Below are positions 44,980 to 59,360 of a stretch of 64,000 nucleotides of DNA, piece by piece; the stretch's first letter is position 1, and every line of letters starts with the position of its first letter. The stretch covers positions 125,922,001 to 125,986,000 of the forward strand of contig JBITNC010000001.1 of the NCBI GenBank assembly GCA_050084985.1. Direction: 5' to 3'. This stretch comes from Nageia nagi. Its lineage: Eukaryota > Pinophyta. The notes beneath the pieces were generated by a model, which worked only from the letters and a program-made list of their open reading frames with translations, had not been told where the DNA came from and did no database searches. A program made the position numbers and the translations under genes.

Positions 44980-46555
44980 CCTCTTTAAAGAAGATTAAAT
45001 CTTTTAGAGTTATTATTCAATTGATGTTTTGAATAATATAAACCTTGATGTTAACTTTGGTCTTAAGGTAGGGGTTAGAATCTTTTATTATTGGATAGAT
45101 TAATCTAATCAACACTTATACTTTATTGTATTTTGTTGAAGGATGTTATTCTTTTGATATATAGATATTTATATCAAACTAGACCAACTAACATTTATGT
45201 TATTAACATAGCTAGTTAAGGGCTTATTTTTTGATAGTAGTTAATTCTCTTGCACTTTAATTTGTAGGATAATGTTAATATTAACTTGAAATTTGAACCC
45301 TTTTATATTAAGGGTATAGTAATGTAATTAGTTACCTTGGGAGATTTGAATTTTGATAATGGTTTGATCTAACCTAAGGGGTTGTAGCTTGCTTGTACCC
45401 TTTGTATGTTGAACCTTCCTTAATGTAAAAAGCTATGTTAGATAATTAGATGAACCATGTTTGATGATGGTTTATGGGATTTAACCTTTAGAGGTTTTGT
45501 TGAGTGGAGAGTAATGAATTTATTCTATTGTAATGGTTATGATAGCATTGCTATATAATTTTGTTTATTACTTTTCTCCCTTTTGAAATCAAAGGTTAAA
45601 TGGATGTACCTAATTATGAACTAGCCAAGCTTGAGGTAGTGTCTTGATGCATGTGGCATAATGTATTTAGTCTTCAGGTTTATTTAAAATATGATGTTAT
45701 AAGAAATATGACCTAATAACTCATATTTTAATATAGCCCTATACATATATAATAATATACCTAATAGATATACCTTTTATTTATGGTTATAATTATAGCC
45801 CTTATACATAGTTGCAAATATTTATTCAAGCACTCTACTTATGGCTTAAATTGTCATGAAATGCAATATGTTATAGTAAGGGACCTAATTATGGTAAATT
45901 TTGATGATACCATTGTTTATTTGAGTTCCTTACTATTTTGATTATGACCTCTTAAGGAAATATGATCAAAACATATTGTTAGTGTTTCTATTTGGTTTCT
46001 ATTTTGGTGCATTATAGTGCACTTGGATGTTGGATCCATGGTGCTAGTTTGGTGCATATGAAATGGATTTATGACATATTGTAATGTTATGCTTCTTGGT
46101 TCTTAGAAAATTGTGCAAAAGGAAGATAGTATTGTGTTTGGATATATTGTATTTATAGTTATCCATTAAATAATTTGTATAGAGATTTATATGATGGATA
46201 TGATAACATATTTTTTTAGTTTGTAAAATTTTAATCATGAAGTGCCATGTAGACTTGGGTATGAAAGAAACTATGTGTGGAAGATACATTTTGTGTATGA
46301 AGGAAAGGATTGTAATATGTTATTAATAATAATAAAATATTATTAGGTAGCTTAGCTACAAGGGTTTACCTAGCATGGAAATGCCTAGGGTTTTTTCTTG
46401 AGCTTAGCTCAAACTTATTGTGTTATGTGAATGTCTTGTCAATTGGATATTTATGTGATATTTCATTTTAGTTATTTATAATTTGAATGATTAATGTGAA
46501 TATAGGAAAATTACTAATGAGTTAAATGATCATTTGAATATACTCATTATAGTTT
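44980..46555. other. AT-rich DNA, no gene seen
   Basis: Nothing recognised on either strand. If the gypsy remnant to the right once continued here, its polymerase is beyond recognition. Confidence 0.5.
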
Positions 46556-46560
46556 CATGG

Positions 46561-49400
46561 TTATGTATATGTTTTACTTGATGAAAGACATAGTAAAATG
46601 AACCTTGATTTATAATTTTTGAGTAAGCATTTAATTGATTTAGAAAAACATTTAAGGTTGGGTTTTTTTGGTTCTTTACAAGTATGCATGGGAATGAAAA
46701 TCTTTCTTGACTCCCATTTTAGAATGAAACTTCTTGAACTTAGTTCTTGCCCTTGATTTATCCAAAATTGCATCATAGTTTTCAACACATCTATAGATAG
46801 GTAACCAGTGTATGTTAATATAGGATAATATAAATATCTCTTTATTATAGTAGCACTAGTGCTAACATTAGCAGTTGATGTTTCTAGTAGCACAAAGATA
46901 CCTCTTACTTCATTTAGTGCATTTATTTGAATATTCCACTAGCTCAATCATTCCCACACTCTATTGTTCAACATTAGAAAAAGTTTTTATTGATTATAAT
47001 TTATCATTGGATGATTCACTATTATCTCTAACTCCTACTCCTTATTTAAGTACATTGGCCTTAAACATTTATGCAAGAAATCATATATTCCATATTTTTT
47101 TACCTAAGCTTATTCCTTTATACCTCATTGATTCCATACACCAAGGTATTAAGGGTCATGATGCTACATTAACTTTTACTCTCTTATTTGAGCACATGTT
47201 CCTTTGGTTTTACATATTCTTCACTTTCTTCCTCAATTTTTTATATTTTTGCACTATATATGGTATCATTGACCTCTTAATATTTCATATAACACCATTG
47301 TTTTTCATATTTTGTGCAGATATAACAACACAATTGCTTTTCATAATCAAAACCTAAGTGTGAACACTATGACTAATATGAATGGTGGGACTTCTTAGTT
47401 TATTAGGTTGACCCATATTTGAAATATCTTCTTCTATCCCTATGAGTAACTACACATGTTCTAATACAAATTTCTTTATACAACTAGATATGATCATCAT
47501 ATTCACTTTCTTGCTTATCAACTTATTCTTATAACTCCATATCATTGTAGGGAACTAATGCAACTACTATTTCCAATCATGCCTTTAGGATCATTTTTAA
47601 CCTTAATAAATTATTTATCATTTATATGTAAATTTTAATAGGATAGAAAAGTTGAATATACACACCTCATAGCTTGAATCAAAGCAATTCCTAGGAAGAT
47701 ATTATAACGTAACTTAATATCAAGGACATATGTCTTCAACTTAATTATCTTAGGTCCCAATTAATAATAATAATTATGTATCTGTACATTATTTTTACAC
47801 ATTTTAAAAGCCCTTTATTTTATGATTTTTGGTTTATAGTAGACCCATCAACTTGTCACTAAATTTCTCTAGAAAATATAGAGAAAAAATGTTCAATCTT
47901 GAACCATCATCAAATAACACATTTTTGATAGTCATATATGAAATATTTGAATGAATATGCATAGCTAAATGTATGTCAATAAACTCTTGGTTAATGAATT
48001 TCATCATCATCAAAAGAAAGCATATTAAGTATTTAAAATAACCAACTATGCCTACAAGTGCAGTTGTTGGAATATTAGACTCAACATTTATATTAATAAG
48101 AATCTAAATAGATAACTTCCCTATGTTTATTAGAGTTTCAAATAATTAAAGAAGAATAATTTTAGCATTAAACTTTTAATATTTCAAATAGTTATCTTCC
48201 TATAGTTTTGCTTTTTTCATTTCTTTATAAGAAGGTAAGAATATGGTATCCTTTTTTTAGTAGCAATAGTGTTAGGAATACCTTTCTTGCTTCTTGTGTA
48301 GCATTGCATACCTCTTCTTTCTCTAATTCTAATTTTTGATCTATATTTGATTAATATTAAAACTTGATAGGTTTTCCATTTTCATAAAAAAATATTCTTT
48401 TTACCATATTAACCTCTTGAAGCTCTTTATTTTCTATTTTAATCTCTCCATTTTCATATACTATTATACCATTATCTATGAACTCTTTGAGTTTATTTTT
48501 CAACTCAAGAAAACTAGCTATGAAATCACAATATGTTTGGTGACACCTACAAAAGGCACTCCCCTTAAACCATTTTGGTTTTTCATCATATTTACCAAAT
48601 TTTCTTCCATGAAGTATCTTAATTAAAATATTTTGTGAGGAAATCTTCAAACATATTATTTGAATGAACCCATACTTGATATTATTTATTTCTTAGACCT
48701 CTTTTGTTTTCTTTTTTTTTCTTTTTCTTCATCTTCTTTTTAATTTTTGAAACTTGGATCAACAACAATAACTTGATTATCCTCCTTTATTTACTATGAC
48801 TTCTTAGAATTATCCTTGGTAGTGGAGGGTGCATACTTGATTTGACCAACTTTCATATATATTTCTCTTTTTCAATCAATGTATGTGCAATATATATGAA
48901 AGGACCTTTGAAATAATCAACAATATAGATTGAAGATAAGGAATACTATTTTCTAAAAATACCTTAGATATTTTTTTCTCATCAATTAATACTTATAGAA
49001 ATCTCCATATCTCTACATACTTTTTGATAACCTTTCCTATCTCTCAAATTAACCTTGCTTACAAGATATCAAATCTATCAAATCAAGAAGCTTTTTCTAT
49101 TATATTTGAAGTAACTATTGAACTTTTTTTTTAACTACTAACATAAGTAATTGAACTAAGTGTCAAATTATAAAATTATTTCATTTCTCCACTAGTCAAA
49201 CTCATGGGAAGTATTTATTATTTATATTATCATTGATTCTACTCTTCAAATCCATGTAGTATTCAAATCCTTGAAGATTAATAATTGGATCTCCCTTACC
49301 ATTGAACTTCTTCAATTAAGTTTCTTATCATTTCCATGAGAATAGCATTTATAATTTTTATTCTCATGGATCTATCCTTTATATTCTATGGTAATGAAAA
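46561..49400 (-). pseudogene. Ty3/gypsy gag-protease remnant
   Basis: Minus-strand blocks in order: FNGKGDPIINLQGFEYYMDL (about 49,305-49,245), the start of a plant Ty3 capsid domain; at 48,650-48,357 a 97-codon frame with CRCHQTYCDFIASFLELKNK and LKEFIDNGIIVYENG, the gag-protease segment that normally reads C-WH---GH-T--C-LK--I--LI; YNIFLGIALIQAMRCVYST (about 47,705-47,650), the end of the protease (YN-LLGR-WIH---VPST); and at 46,893-46,561 LKTMMQFWINQGQELS, like the G-patch-type linker before reverse transcriptase. LTRs and polymerase are not identifiable. Very old. Confidence 0.65.
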
Positions 49401-50895
49401 CTTTATTTTTTAATGAAATAATGTCAATTCAAGCTTCTACCTATTTGAAATCTTTAACATCAATATTTGGGGAAATAGGAGTTGAAGCCCTACCATTAGC
49501 ACTTCCTCCAATGCTAGCATTGTTATTATCACATGTTTGAGCACTATTTATTTTAAGTTTTTCTTCAATGGTTTCCTTTATATGTCATTAATATGAATAT
49601 AAAATTTTGTAGAATGATTATCCATATCTATCACACTAAAAAAAGACAATCAAATACCTACAAGAACCTTAGGGATTTTTCTTAAAATAAAAATGTAGCC
49701 AATTTGAAAAGAAAATATTTTAACCCTAATTGAGATATGGATATGCTATAAAGTTGTGGACACAAATATATTAAATGTTTTTAGTGACCCCTAAGAGTAA
49801 CCTACATAGGAAGTAAACTAACATTCAAATTTAATGAGGCTTAATACATGAGATAATACAATGAAATAATAGTAAGTAACAATAATCTATAGTATGTAAT
49901 GGATATAAATATGTATAAATAACCACTTATAATTATTATATTAAATCTAATTACAACTTACTGTATTGAGAAAAGGATTCAAAAAGATAAATACCTATCA
50001 ATTTACTTGGAAATATGCAGACCAAAATCTATCAACAATGTAGATCTTAGAATGTGAATATTTCAAATAAATGAGACAAAGTGACTCACATATGTGCTAG
50101 CATTTGTGCCTATGTTGGGGATAGCATTTTTTCTCAAGGTAACATCCATGCCAGGATCCTTATATCTTAGTGTTTGCAATCAATATCCAATAGTAGTATA
50201 ATGATCAAAAAGCCTAATGTAGCATGCAATAGCAAACAATGGAATGAAAAAGATCATGTAATAATCAAATCTCAATCTCAATATGTAGTGTTGAAAAACA
50301 CTTAAAATTAGTAGTTGAGTATGAATACAAAGATAAATATTTGAATTCCAACTCATGTACATCAATCCTCCATTTATAGGCAAGTAATCTCCCAAAATGT
50401 ATGCCTAGAAACTACCACCAATGTTGGGATACCTTGCATAAGAAAAGAGAAAAGTACATGAGAAGTTGTTCATAATGATCCATTATAGGATAAAACACAT
50501 AGTGATCTGATATAAAGTTGAACTTAATAAGTACACCAAAATGTGGATAAAATTAAGTTTTAACACTTTCATTATGATTTTAGAAGATATTCTAAGATAT
50601 GATTATCCAATATTTACTTAGAGTTTTTCAAAAAGCTATTATCTCTAGATATCTAGGTAAAGTTATCAACAAAGAAAGAATTAATTTTATCCCTACATAA
50701 GAAGATACAAAGTTGATCAGTAGTTAGAATCTTGTTACCATTATTAATATTAATTATAATATTATTAACAAAGATCTTGCTCTTAATCTTCAACCCTTGT
50801 TACCTTAGATTGGTCATCCAAAATAAACTAGTTTCATTTAAAACCACTTTATCTTTGATAATGTCATTTTTATTTGGGAGGGGATGGAGTGGGCT
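49401..50895. other. AT-rich DNA, no gene seen
   Basis: No domain recognised. The part to about 49,640 may be 5' gag of the gypsy remnant. Confidence 0.5.
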
Positions 50896-50899
50896 AGAT

Positions 50900-53250
50900 T
50901 ATCACAAGAAAATACCATGTGCATTAAAATTTATTTTGAAAATGTTATGATCATATTGAGTGGCCTTTTATTTATTTTATTCTTTAATATTTAGGATTTG
51001 GATCTTATTTTGTTCAATCTATTAAAATATTCTTTTTTAAAATCTTCAATAATGTTAAATCTTAATAACACCAAATCTAAAGTAATTAGCTTATTTAATT
51101 CTATATTTTAAGATTACCCATTAGCTCCACAATATATGTTTAATTATGAAGAATTTGTTATGTTCTTCCCCAAAAATCATAACATTGTTTAGTTACATGG
51201 ATTGATTTTCCCTATAAAATAGGTCAACTTCTGATTGGGCATTTTACTAATGAATTATTGAAATTTTCAATGGCATAAAATCACTTTTTTTATATAATAT
51301 TACAAATATTTATATTTTTAGTTAGAAAAATTCTTTTTTTGATGGATATAATAGAGAAACATATTTAAATGTCTTTTTATTCACTTTCCTTTTCATGATT
51401 CCCCTGCTTAGTTATAGGATTATAAGGTTCAAAAAGTTAAAAATTTGAATATTTGTTTTTAAAAAAATATTTTTTAGTAAGAAATTTCAATTTTGTTCCA
51501 AGTTATTTTCTATTACACATGTTTATCATTCTTCATGTTGGGTTCTATACCATAATTTTTATAAAAAGATTCTCCATGAATTTCTTTGGTTTGAATCTTT
51601 AATGAAGAAATATTTTCATGGGGTAGCATAGGATGTGTTTTGTCTCCCTACACATACAAGAGGAATAGGTATTTTATATGGCAATATATAAAGTATAACT
51701 CTCTTTGCTAACTAGATGATTTAAGTGGTGAAAGAACATGATACCTAGAAAATTCTTCTTTGACATTTTATTTATATAGGATATCCTTTCAATCATTGAA
51801 CTTGAGGAGGAATGGAATTTGTCTCCTTATAAATAGACCTTATTCCTATAAAATATTTTGAACCTTTAGTTGTTAAGTACATATGGAAAGCTTGGAGAAA
51901 CTCAAACCTTAGCATAGATGCCTAAAAATGAATTATTATTTATTAAATAATTCATTTTAGAGCCTTAATGATTTATTATGTAAATAGGGGTGAAATAATA
52001 CCCTAAGTCATAATAAAGCTATGTCATATGTTTAGTGGACCATTGTGATATGTACAAGGGGTCAAAAAGATCAAATTCATGTAAATATATATCATATATA
52101 AAGGCATCAATTGATGATCTTAAACTTTATGGGAAAAAAATATGTGCACATAAACTCTAGAGAGATTCTAGCACATGATACATCACTTAGTTATGTGCAC
52201 ATATTATTCGTAAGTTACATTCTTATGTTCACTATATGATGATTATTTCATTTACTTATCACTATATTTTTATTGCATCTATAATTTTAGCTCTTTCACC
52301 TTGTTAGCGATGTGCCTCATTTAGGCCACCAACGATGTGCAATTGTATGAATGCATGTTTATTTTTTATGTGTGATGTCATTAATTTATTGAACATGTAA
52401 TTGAAATAAAATGAACATGTAGGCCTTTTAATCATTATTTTCATATTTCAAATATATTTTAATACAAATAAATTAGACCAATAGTGCATTAATTAACTCC
52501 CATAAACAATTATATGCATTATTTTGGGTCTACACTTAGTTATTGTGGAATGGTGATAATTTTTGTAAAGGATTATCCATGAATAATTTTGATTTGTGGA
52601 GGTCCCCTATATTTTACATTAAGTGAATCTCCTTTCTTTGTTACAATGGGTACATGCTTAGAAATATGATGGGCATTTTTATAGTGATGGATTTTTACTC
52701 ACATCATAGAAGGGATTGGATTCCCTAAACATAGTTTAAATACAAGTATAGGTTGAAACCTTCATTCAAAAATACTTATAATATTGTTATTAGTTCTACA
52801 AATCTATCTGCTTGGCATAAATTGGGAATTAAGTAATAAAAACCTTGGTGGCATGAATGGGGTTGGTATATTGATACTCCTTCTTGAATTATAAATATAC
52901 ACAAGGATACTCTTAGGTTCCATCAGATTTACCTATGGTATATAAATTAAATAAAAAATTGGAATATTTTTCTACTAAAACTAAATTATGTGTAAGATAT
53001 GATACAAATTAGACATATTTTCTTGAACCCAATAAATCCTTTCTTGCATGGAGAGTCTTCATTGCTATAGCCTTCATTTTGGAAGAGGATTTTTACACTT
53101 AGGTGTTGCATATTACAAATATACTTTTTGATATAAACTTCATCCTTGTTATTCCTTTTGTATCTTGAAATCTTGATTAAATAAGGAAGTACTTGTGACT
53201 TTAGTGGAGCATCTTCTAAGGTTGCAACCTGAAATATTGTTTAACCTTTG
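50900..53250 (+). pseudogene. Probable LINE (L1-type) ORF2 C-terminal remnant
   Basis: Plus-strand pieces suggest the end of a plant LINE polymerase: near 51,615-51,680 a frame reads FHGVA-DVFCLPTHTRGIGI, comparable with the W--VCLPK--GGLGI block downstream of LINE reverse transcriptase. Near 53,040-53,200 another reads SFLAWRVFIAIA, then GRGFLHLGVAYYKYTF and further on NKEVLVTLVEHLLRLQPEI, comparable with the zf-RVT segment (FLWRV----LP---RL---GI----C--C---E---HL). Everything is broken by stops and I see no poly-A tail or target duplication. Identification is tentative. Confidence 0.35.
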
Positions 53251-54726
53251 ATTGCTTGTATGAAAGAAATATGAATTATGTAATCTTGATTCCATGGTAT
53301 GTACAAAAAAATCTCTCTAATTTGCAAGGCCTCATGAGTTAATTCAAGTAACACCTTTTGTAGGAATGTGAGTGTACTTTTTGAATGTTTATTCATGAAG
53401 GTTACTTGGGTGATAGATTTGTTGTGGCCCAAACTATCTTTAACTTCATGATTGAATATAGGAACTCAAAATTTTATTTCAGTTCTATTAACTATTTGAT
53501 AAGGGACATACCCTAAATCTTGCTTAAGTGGTTAGGAATTTTGCATTAGGGTTTGCGTTAATTATATAAGCATTTAGTCATTTAAGTTTTTCTATATTTT
53601 GATAATATTTATGTTAAGGTTTTAATGGAATTACATTTACATGTATTATAATTTTATTATATTATAGTGGGTATTTACTTTATTGCATAAGGGTTTCAAA
53701 ATTTTTTCATTTAATGTATTATAGTTGACACTTATATTATTTAACCAATAATTCAGAGTGGAATTACCATACTATCAGCAATATGCATATTCTATTAGTA
53801 TTACATTAGAGAATCCATTGAGATATGCATATGTATTATTGATAAGATGCATGTTGCATTAGTAAACGGTTTCAAATTCCATGCTTTATTTGTCTAATAA
53901 TTTATATCATTTATAAAAGTGATTTATGAAGAGTTTATTTTTATTCTATTTAATAAAATATTTACTCATATATTTATGTTGTACTTAATGTAATTCAATG
54001 ATAATTCATAAACTATAAATTATGATATAATAAGCATTTAAGATAAGCTTTGAAAAGAGATGGAATGTTTATTTTACAAATTTAGTTTCACCACTTTCAT
54101 AATTGATGTCATTATATGACATATGGTATATTACATGAGATATCACACATCATGTGTAAACAAAGGCCATTCAAAGTTTTACAAACATATGTAGAATATA
54201 TGAATATGAGAAAAAAGCTATATGAAATAATCATTTTACCCTTATAATCATTAAAATTTTACATTTAATGAAATAAAAATTTAATATAGTGGGAATTGTC
54301 TCAAAATACTAATTATAATTAAAGATAAGAATAATTGAGGGGTTTTTCCACAAACCATGCTTATGCAAACAATAAATGGGATTTAGATATATATCTAGGT
54401 TATTGTACAAAATTAATGATATTATTCTCTTTTAATTTTACAAAATAGGTTAATACAAATACCTATATTTTAATTTTCTGGATGAACATGATTTTCTCTA
54501 TCTTTCTTTTCATCATAAAAAATGATCATATTATTATCAACCAAATCTTATAGTTTATTCTTTAATATTTTAAAATGTTAGGTTAAAGACCTTATAACTC
54601 AATGATAGTTGTAAAACTATTCAAACTCTAAACTTAGTTGTAAAATATTTTATATTATGTATTATTTGGTATGAGTAAGCTTAATAATGTCATTTGTACC
54701 AATGTATTTATATCTAAATCAATATA
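53251..54726. other. AT-rich DNA, no gene seen
   Basis: No recognisable feature before the left LTR of copia-3. Confidence 0.5.
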
Positions 54727-55893
54727 TGAAGATTGCGATAGATATGAGGTTAGAGATTATTGAAATACACCCTAATCAACTTACTCAATTCATCAAATTA
54801 AAATTTACTAAAAATGCCAAGTAATATGTATGCCAAGAAATATATTTAAGAGACCATTCCAATGAGGGATCACACATCTCAATCCTATTTGTATATATAT
54901 GGAAATTTTGTTCTAAATTTCAAGGTAGCCAAGTTGCTATTCATGAAGATAGTCTTGAAATAAAATGGTTGTTAAGATAGGGGCAAAATAATAAGCTATT
55001 CACTTTGTAATCCTTAAAAAATGGTGGTTTTGATATATATGAAAAGAAGTGGTAGGAAACATACATTCAAATATGTAGGGCTCAATATGAGTGGATAAAT
55101 TATAGCATGAAGAATTTAGGTCAAGAGTTTTTTACTCATTGACTATAGAAAAATGGTTAGGTAATAGTACTATAGAAAATCATTGCCTATGGTAATTTTA
55201 TCCATATAATGTATAGATTATATTATATTGTTAGGAAAGTATTGAAAAGGAATATATAATAATAATTAATCATATAAATAGGATATATGAAATAAAATTT
55301 AAATCCTATACTTGAATATTGATTCGCTACAACCTATACTAAGCTAAAAGACACAAAGGAAGCTATCTCTCAAATGAGAGCTCAAAATGAAAATCTAAAA
55401 AATACCCACTAGCCCAAAATATCATAAAAATGGTGAATGTCACCTGAGATTATATAAAGAACTAAAATATAACATGTTGGAGTAATTTTGTATCACTAGA
55501 TACCCACTAGAATTGAAGAAGTGAAATAGGATTTGCAAAGCAATTTCTTCTCTATTGCTATTGCATAATATGTATAGAATGATACAAAATGATCTAGAAT
55601 AAAATGGAATCATTTCACCATACAAATTGTGAAAAAAATATGGAGTAAAAAATACTCCAAAGTATTGATAGAAATAAATGGTTCATCAGGAAAAGTCAAA
55701 TAAAGAGTGTGGATGGGTATACTTATAGTACAAAATCAAATCCGAATAATAAAAATCAAATTTATGCAAATTAAATGTTATGATATACACTTACAACATA
55801 TTAATGGTTGAGAAATATGTGTGAGTCAAATGAGAAGAATTGAATACATCAACTACCAATGATGTCATCACAAAAATATATGTGGCCAAGCCA
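54727..55893 (-). repeat. Copia-3 3' LTR
   Basis: About 1.17 kb. Aligns with 59,889-61,232 (shared tctctcaaatgagagctcaa, cacttcaccat/cacatccctat, gaaaagtcaaa-aaagagtgt, cacaaaaatatatgt) with numerous indels. Ends gccaagcca. The left limit is less certain because that end has diverged. Confidence 0.8.
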
Positions 55894-55899
55894 TTAAAA

Positions 55900-55925
55900 A
55901 TTAATTTATTTCTTTCTCCTCCTTA
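55900..55925 (-). other. Copia-3 polypurine tract
   Basis: Minus strand reads AAGGAGGAGAAAGAAA a few bases before the 3' LTR. Confidence 0.65.
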
Positions 55926-55969
55926 ATCCCAATGATTTGAATATCGATGTTTTCTCTAAGATAAAGAAA

Positions 55970-56480
55970 TCAGTCAATCACTAAAGGTTTAGTGAAGATG
56001 TTGGTAAGATGATCTTCATACTTACAATATATGAACTCAATAGATCCATCATGCATTAAATCACACATGAAATGATGGTGAATATCAATATGCTTGTTAT
56101 GATTGTAAAATAATGGGTTCTTCATCATAGTGATGGTGCTCATGTTATCATAGTGGATTTTGATAGAATAGGAAATCTCCATGCCCATTTCTTTAAATAA
56201 TCTCATCATCCAACTGGCTTGTATGCAAGCAAAGAAGGTAGTCATGTATTATGCTTTGATATTGGAAAGAGAAAATATTTATTTCTTCTTATTGTTGTAT
56301 GAGACTAGAAATTCTCCAAAGAAGCAAGCATACCCAAATATGATTTTCCTATCATCAAGGATTTCTAACCAATCTGCATTGTTGTATGCTATCAAATCCT
56401 CTAATTCTATATCTTTAAACCAAAGGCCATGCTTATTTGTAACACCAATGTAGAGAATAATTATATTAGCCACTTTATAG
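55970..56480 (-). pseudogene. Copia-3 RNase H
   Basis: The frame 56,245-55,970 contains QASWMMRLFKEMGMEI, HYDNMSTITMMKNPLFYNHN, KHIDIHHHFMCDLM and EDHLTNIFTKPL, the complete C-terminal half of copia RNase H with its terminal TKPL. The frame 56,473-56,279 carries GLWFKDIELEDLIAYNNADW and DDRKIIFGYACFFG, the N-terminal half. A frameshift lies between them. The active-site aspartate of the Y-DSDW motif is changed (YNNADW). Confidence 0.9.
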
Positions 56481-56499
56481 TGGGATTCATATTGTGAAT

Positions 56500-57500
56500 G
56501 TATAAATCAAACTACCAAAGTAACTATGAACATGATATTAGGCCATGTAGATATGAGATACAATAGGGTACAAACCAATGACCTATATAGGGTCGCATTC
56601 ATGAGAGGATTTGAGTCATATTTCATTAATTTCCAACCAAATACTACTGGTGTAATGATTGATTTGTAATTCTTCATGGATAAACTAATAATCATGTCAT
56701 AAATATACTTGGTATAAGTGATGAAGATTTTGTTGGTATACTAATGAACTTGCATACCCAACAAATATTTCATTTTACTAAGATTACTCATCTCAAATTC
56801 ATTCACTATAGAAATTTTGAATTGGTGTAGCATGGAAGTACAAGATCTCATGAAGATAATATCATCAATATACAAATATATGATCATGAATTCCAGTCCA
56901 TATGCCCTTATGTATTATGTCACTTTTGTTGAACACCTCTAATAGCCATTCTGGAAAAAGTAGGTATCAATACAAGAGTACCAAACTCTTAGTGCTTGCT
57001 TTAGCCCATAAAGAGATTTCTTCAATTTTTACACATTATCTTTATGGAAAACTATGGTGAATCATTGGGATTAATCCATGCTACTTCTTGCACCTCATCA
57101 TTAAGGAAGGATGATTGGATGTCAATTTGATACAAAATCAAAATAAAATAGGATGCTAACATAATAAGATCTGACTATCTGTAATCTGGTGATAGGAGAA
57201 AATATCTCCTCATAGTCCAAGCCTTATTTTTATACATATACTTTTCCTACCAAGCGAGATTTATGTTTGAAAATGTTGCTATTAACATCATGCTTAAGCT
57301 TGTGAATTCATTTGACATGAATGATGTTCTTGTTATATGGATGAGAGACTAGCTTCCAAGGGTCATTTATTTTGGATTTGTTCAATCTCATTTTCCATAT
57401 CTTATCATCAATCATAATTAACCATTACTTCCTTGAAGTTGGTCAAATCCATAAATGAAGAGGACAAGGCATAGTTAGTGCTATGGTCAACCTCCCCTTA
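56500..57500 (-). pseudogene. Copia-3 reverse transcriptase
   Basis: FVYIDDIIFM is encoded around 56,880-56,850 with the catalytic YIDD at 56,862-56,873. The frame 56,695-56,507 reads MKNYKSIITPVVFGWKL, NATLYRSLVCTLLYLIS and TWPNIMFIVTLVV, the C-terminal connection. The N-terminal polymerase part lies at about 57,400-57,000 but is broken by several stops. Confidence 0.85.
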
Positions 57501-57504
57501 ATTG

Positions 57505-58720
57505 TTATCTGATCACTCTTCTAGTAAATTCATCATCCAACATTTGAGATTGTAGATTATATTTGGTGATTATTTTCTTATGTATGACACCACTATGAGA
57601 GGGAGTAGTTTCAACATGGATGTTAGGTTGTTCAAGTTTTAGGGGCTCAACAAGTTTGCTATAGCAAGAGTCCTTAAACTTTGGAGTGATGACTAGTCCA
57701 TATAACTCCTTATAATATGCTTTACCTTCATTGAAGGTTACATAATGATTGATGTGCATTTTATTAGCTATGGATTCATAATATATATAAGAGTATCCCA
57801 AAATGATACACTTGAAGAATTTCTCATCCAATTTCTTCTTCTTTTTAAGAACATGTAGAGCCAATGATCCTCATATATTCTTAACTTGGCTTCTTTTTAA
57901 ACCAAGCATTATAAGGGGTAGAGTCTTGCAATATCCTCATAGGAAAATGGTTCATTATGTAGATAAGTATATGAATAACTTCACCCCATAAGGTATTATT
58001 TATGCCCATATGCTTGAGCATGCTTCAGGATACCTTAGTGACTATCTAGTTCTTGTGTTAAATGACTCCATTATACTAGGAGTATATGATGGTGTGTATT
58101 TTTTCTTGATGCCATGCTTATTGTATAAATCTTTGAATTCATCAAAAGTGAATTTTCTATCCTACTATACGTGGAATTTTTTTATGTGGTAGCCAAACTC
58201 ATTTTAAATGAAGAATTTGCACTTAGTAAAATGATCAAAAGTATCTAACTTCACTTGTAGCAAATACAACCAACTCATCCTAGAAAAATTGTTAGTAAAT
58301 ATGAGCATATATGTACACTTGGAAAGGGTGAAAATATGCATAGTTCCATAGATATAAACATGCACCAACATAAAGGGCTTCTAGGTATGATATTTTAGGT
58401 AAGGAAACTTCTCATGATGTTATTTTTTTAATATGTATCTATCACATAATAAATCTAACAAAAGTAAGATATTTGGTAGACCTCTCATAAGTTTTGGCAT
58501 ACTTTTAAGTTGGTTGAAGTTGATATGGCTGCATTGCTTATGCCATATCCAAGATAGATATTATGTGATCTTGAGGAATTTGCGTGCATCTAGTGGCATC
58601 CTAAATACATACATCTTATTCTCAAACATGAAAATATTAGCGATGATATGGTGATTGGTCTCATTAGTAATGATGCATCACTTCATCTTGAAGACTAATA
58701 TGTAGTTCTTTAGACACATC
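57505..58720 (-). pseudogene. Copia-3 integrase
   Basis: About 58,310-58,230 reads FTNNFSRMSWLYLLQVKLDT, the integrase core; 58,150-58,060 has FDEFKDLYNKHGIKKKYTPS and YTPSIMESFN; and the frame 57,864-57,505 has KKKKLDEKFFKCIILGYSYI and INHYVTFNEGKAYY, the C-terminal block. The first catalytic aspartate is replaced (FTNNFSR for FTDDFSR). Confidence 0.85.
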
Positions 58721-59360
58721 TAACCAATGCTAAGGAGTTATGTTTCAAACCTAGAATATATAAGGTATCATATATATGCATGTTCATACTAATTTTTCTT
58801 TAAAATAAATAGATCCCTCACTGATGATTCTTACTTGGTTATTGTCACCAAACTCGACCTTGCCAGAGACATTCTTCTCAAGTTGGATGAATAAGTTATT
58901 CTTCCTAATCATATGATTTAAGCATCCATTATCCAAGTATCAAATTTTATCATCAACAAATTTAAATTTATTATGCATTAGGAACATATTGCCATATTTA
59001 TTACCAGATTGTTGCTTCTTTTGGAAGTACTATTACTCTATGTGATCATCTTTTCCATAGTGATGATAATTTTGGGGGGATGAGCTTTGGATTCTATCAG
59101 AGGATCTATCTCTTCCTCTACCATGTCCATATCTTCCATAACTTCTATTATGATTTAAATCACCATAGCCTCATGTAGAAAATTTTGTGTAGGAGGAAGT
59201 AAAAGATTGGTCATTGAATTTGCTCTTTTCTTGGAAAGCTTGGTGTAAGTTATAATATTTATCCTTCATTTATTGCTCATATATATGCAAGCTACTGAGT
59301 AACTCCATAAGAATTAGATACCATAAAACTTAAGAATCCTCTATGGCTATGGTGATGGGA
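58721..59360 (-). pseudogene. Copia-3 protease and zinc-knuckle region
   Basis: Contains decayed gag-tail sequence rich in arginine, glycine and tyrosine (about 59,180-59,060) and, at about 58,960-58,800, the protease-like segment with NKFVDDKIWYLDNGCLNHMI-type text and LEKNVSGKVEFGDNNQVRIIS-type text seen with minor breaks; read by eye only. The same two segments recur at 62,170-62,520. Confidence 0.6.

Noticed and set aside
46875-47357. 160-codon plus-strand frame, hydrophobic, looks like a membrane protein
   Set aside because: It lies antisense to the decayed Ty3/gypsy remnant, has only composition-driven Leu/Phe/Ile richness and no family motif.
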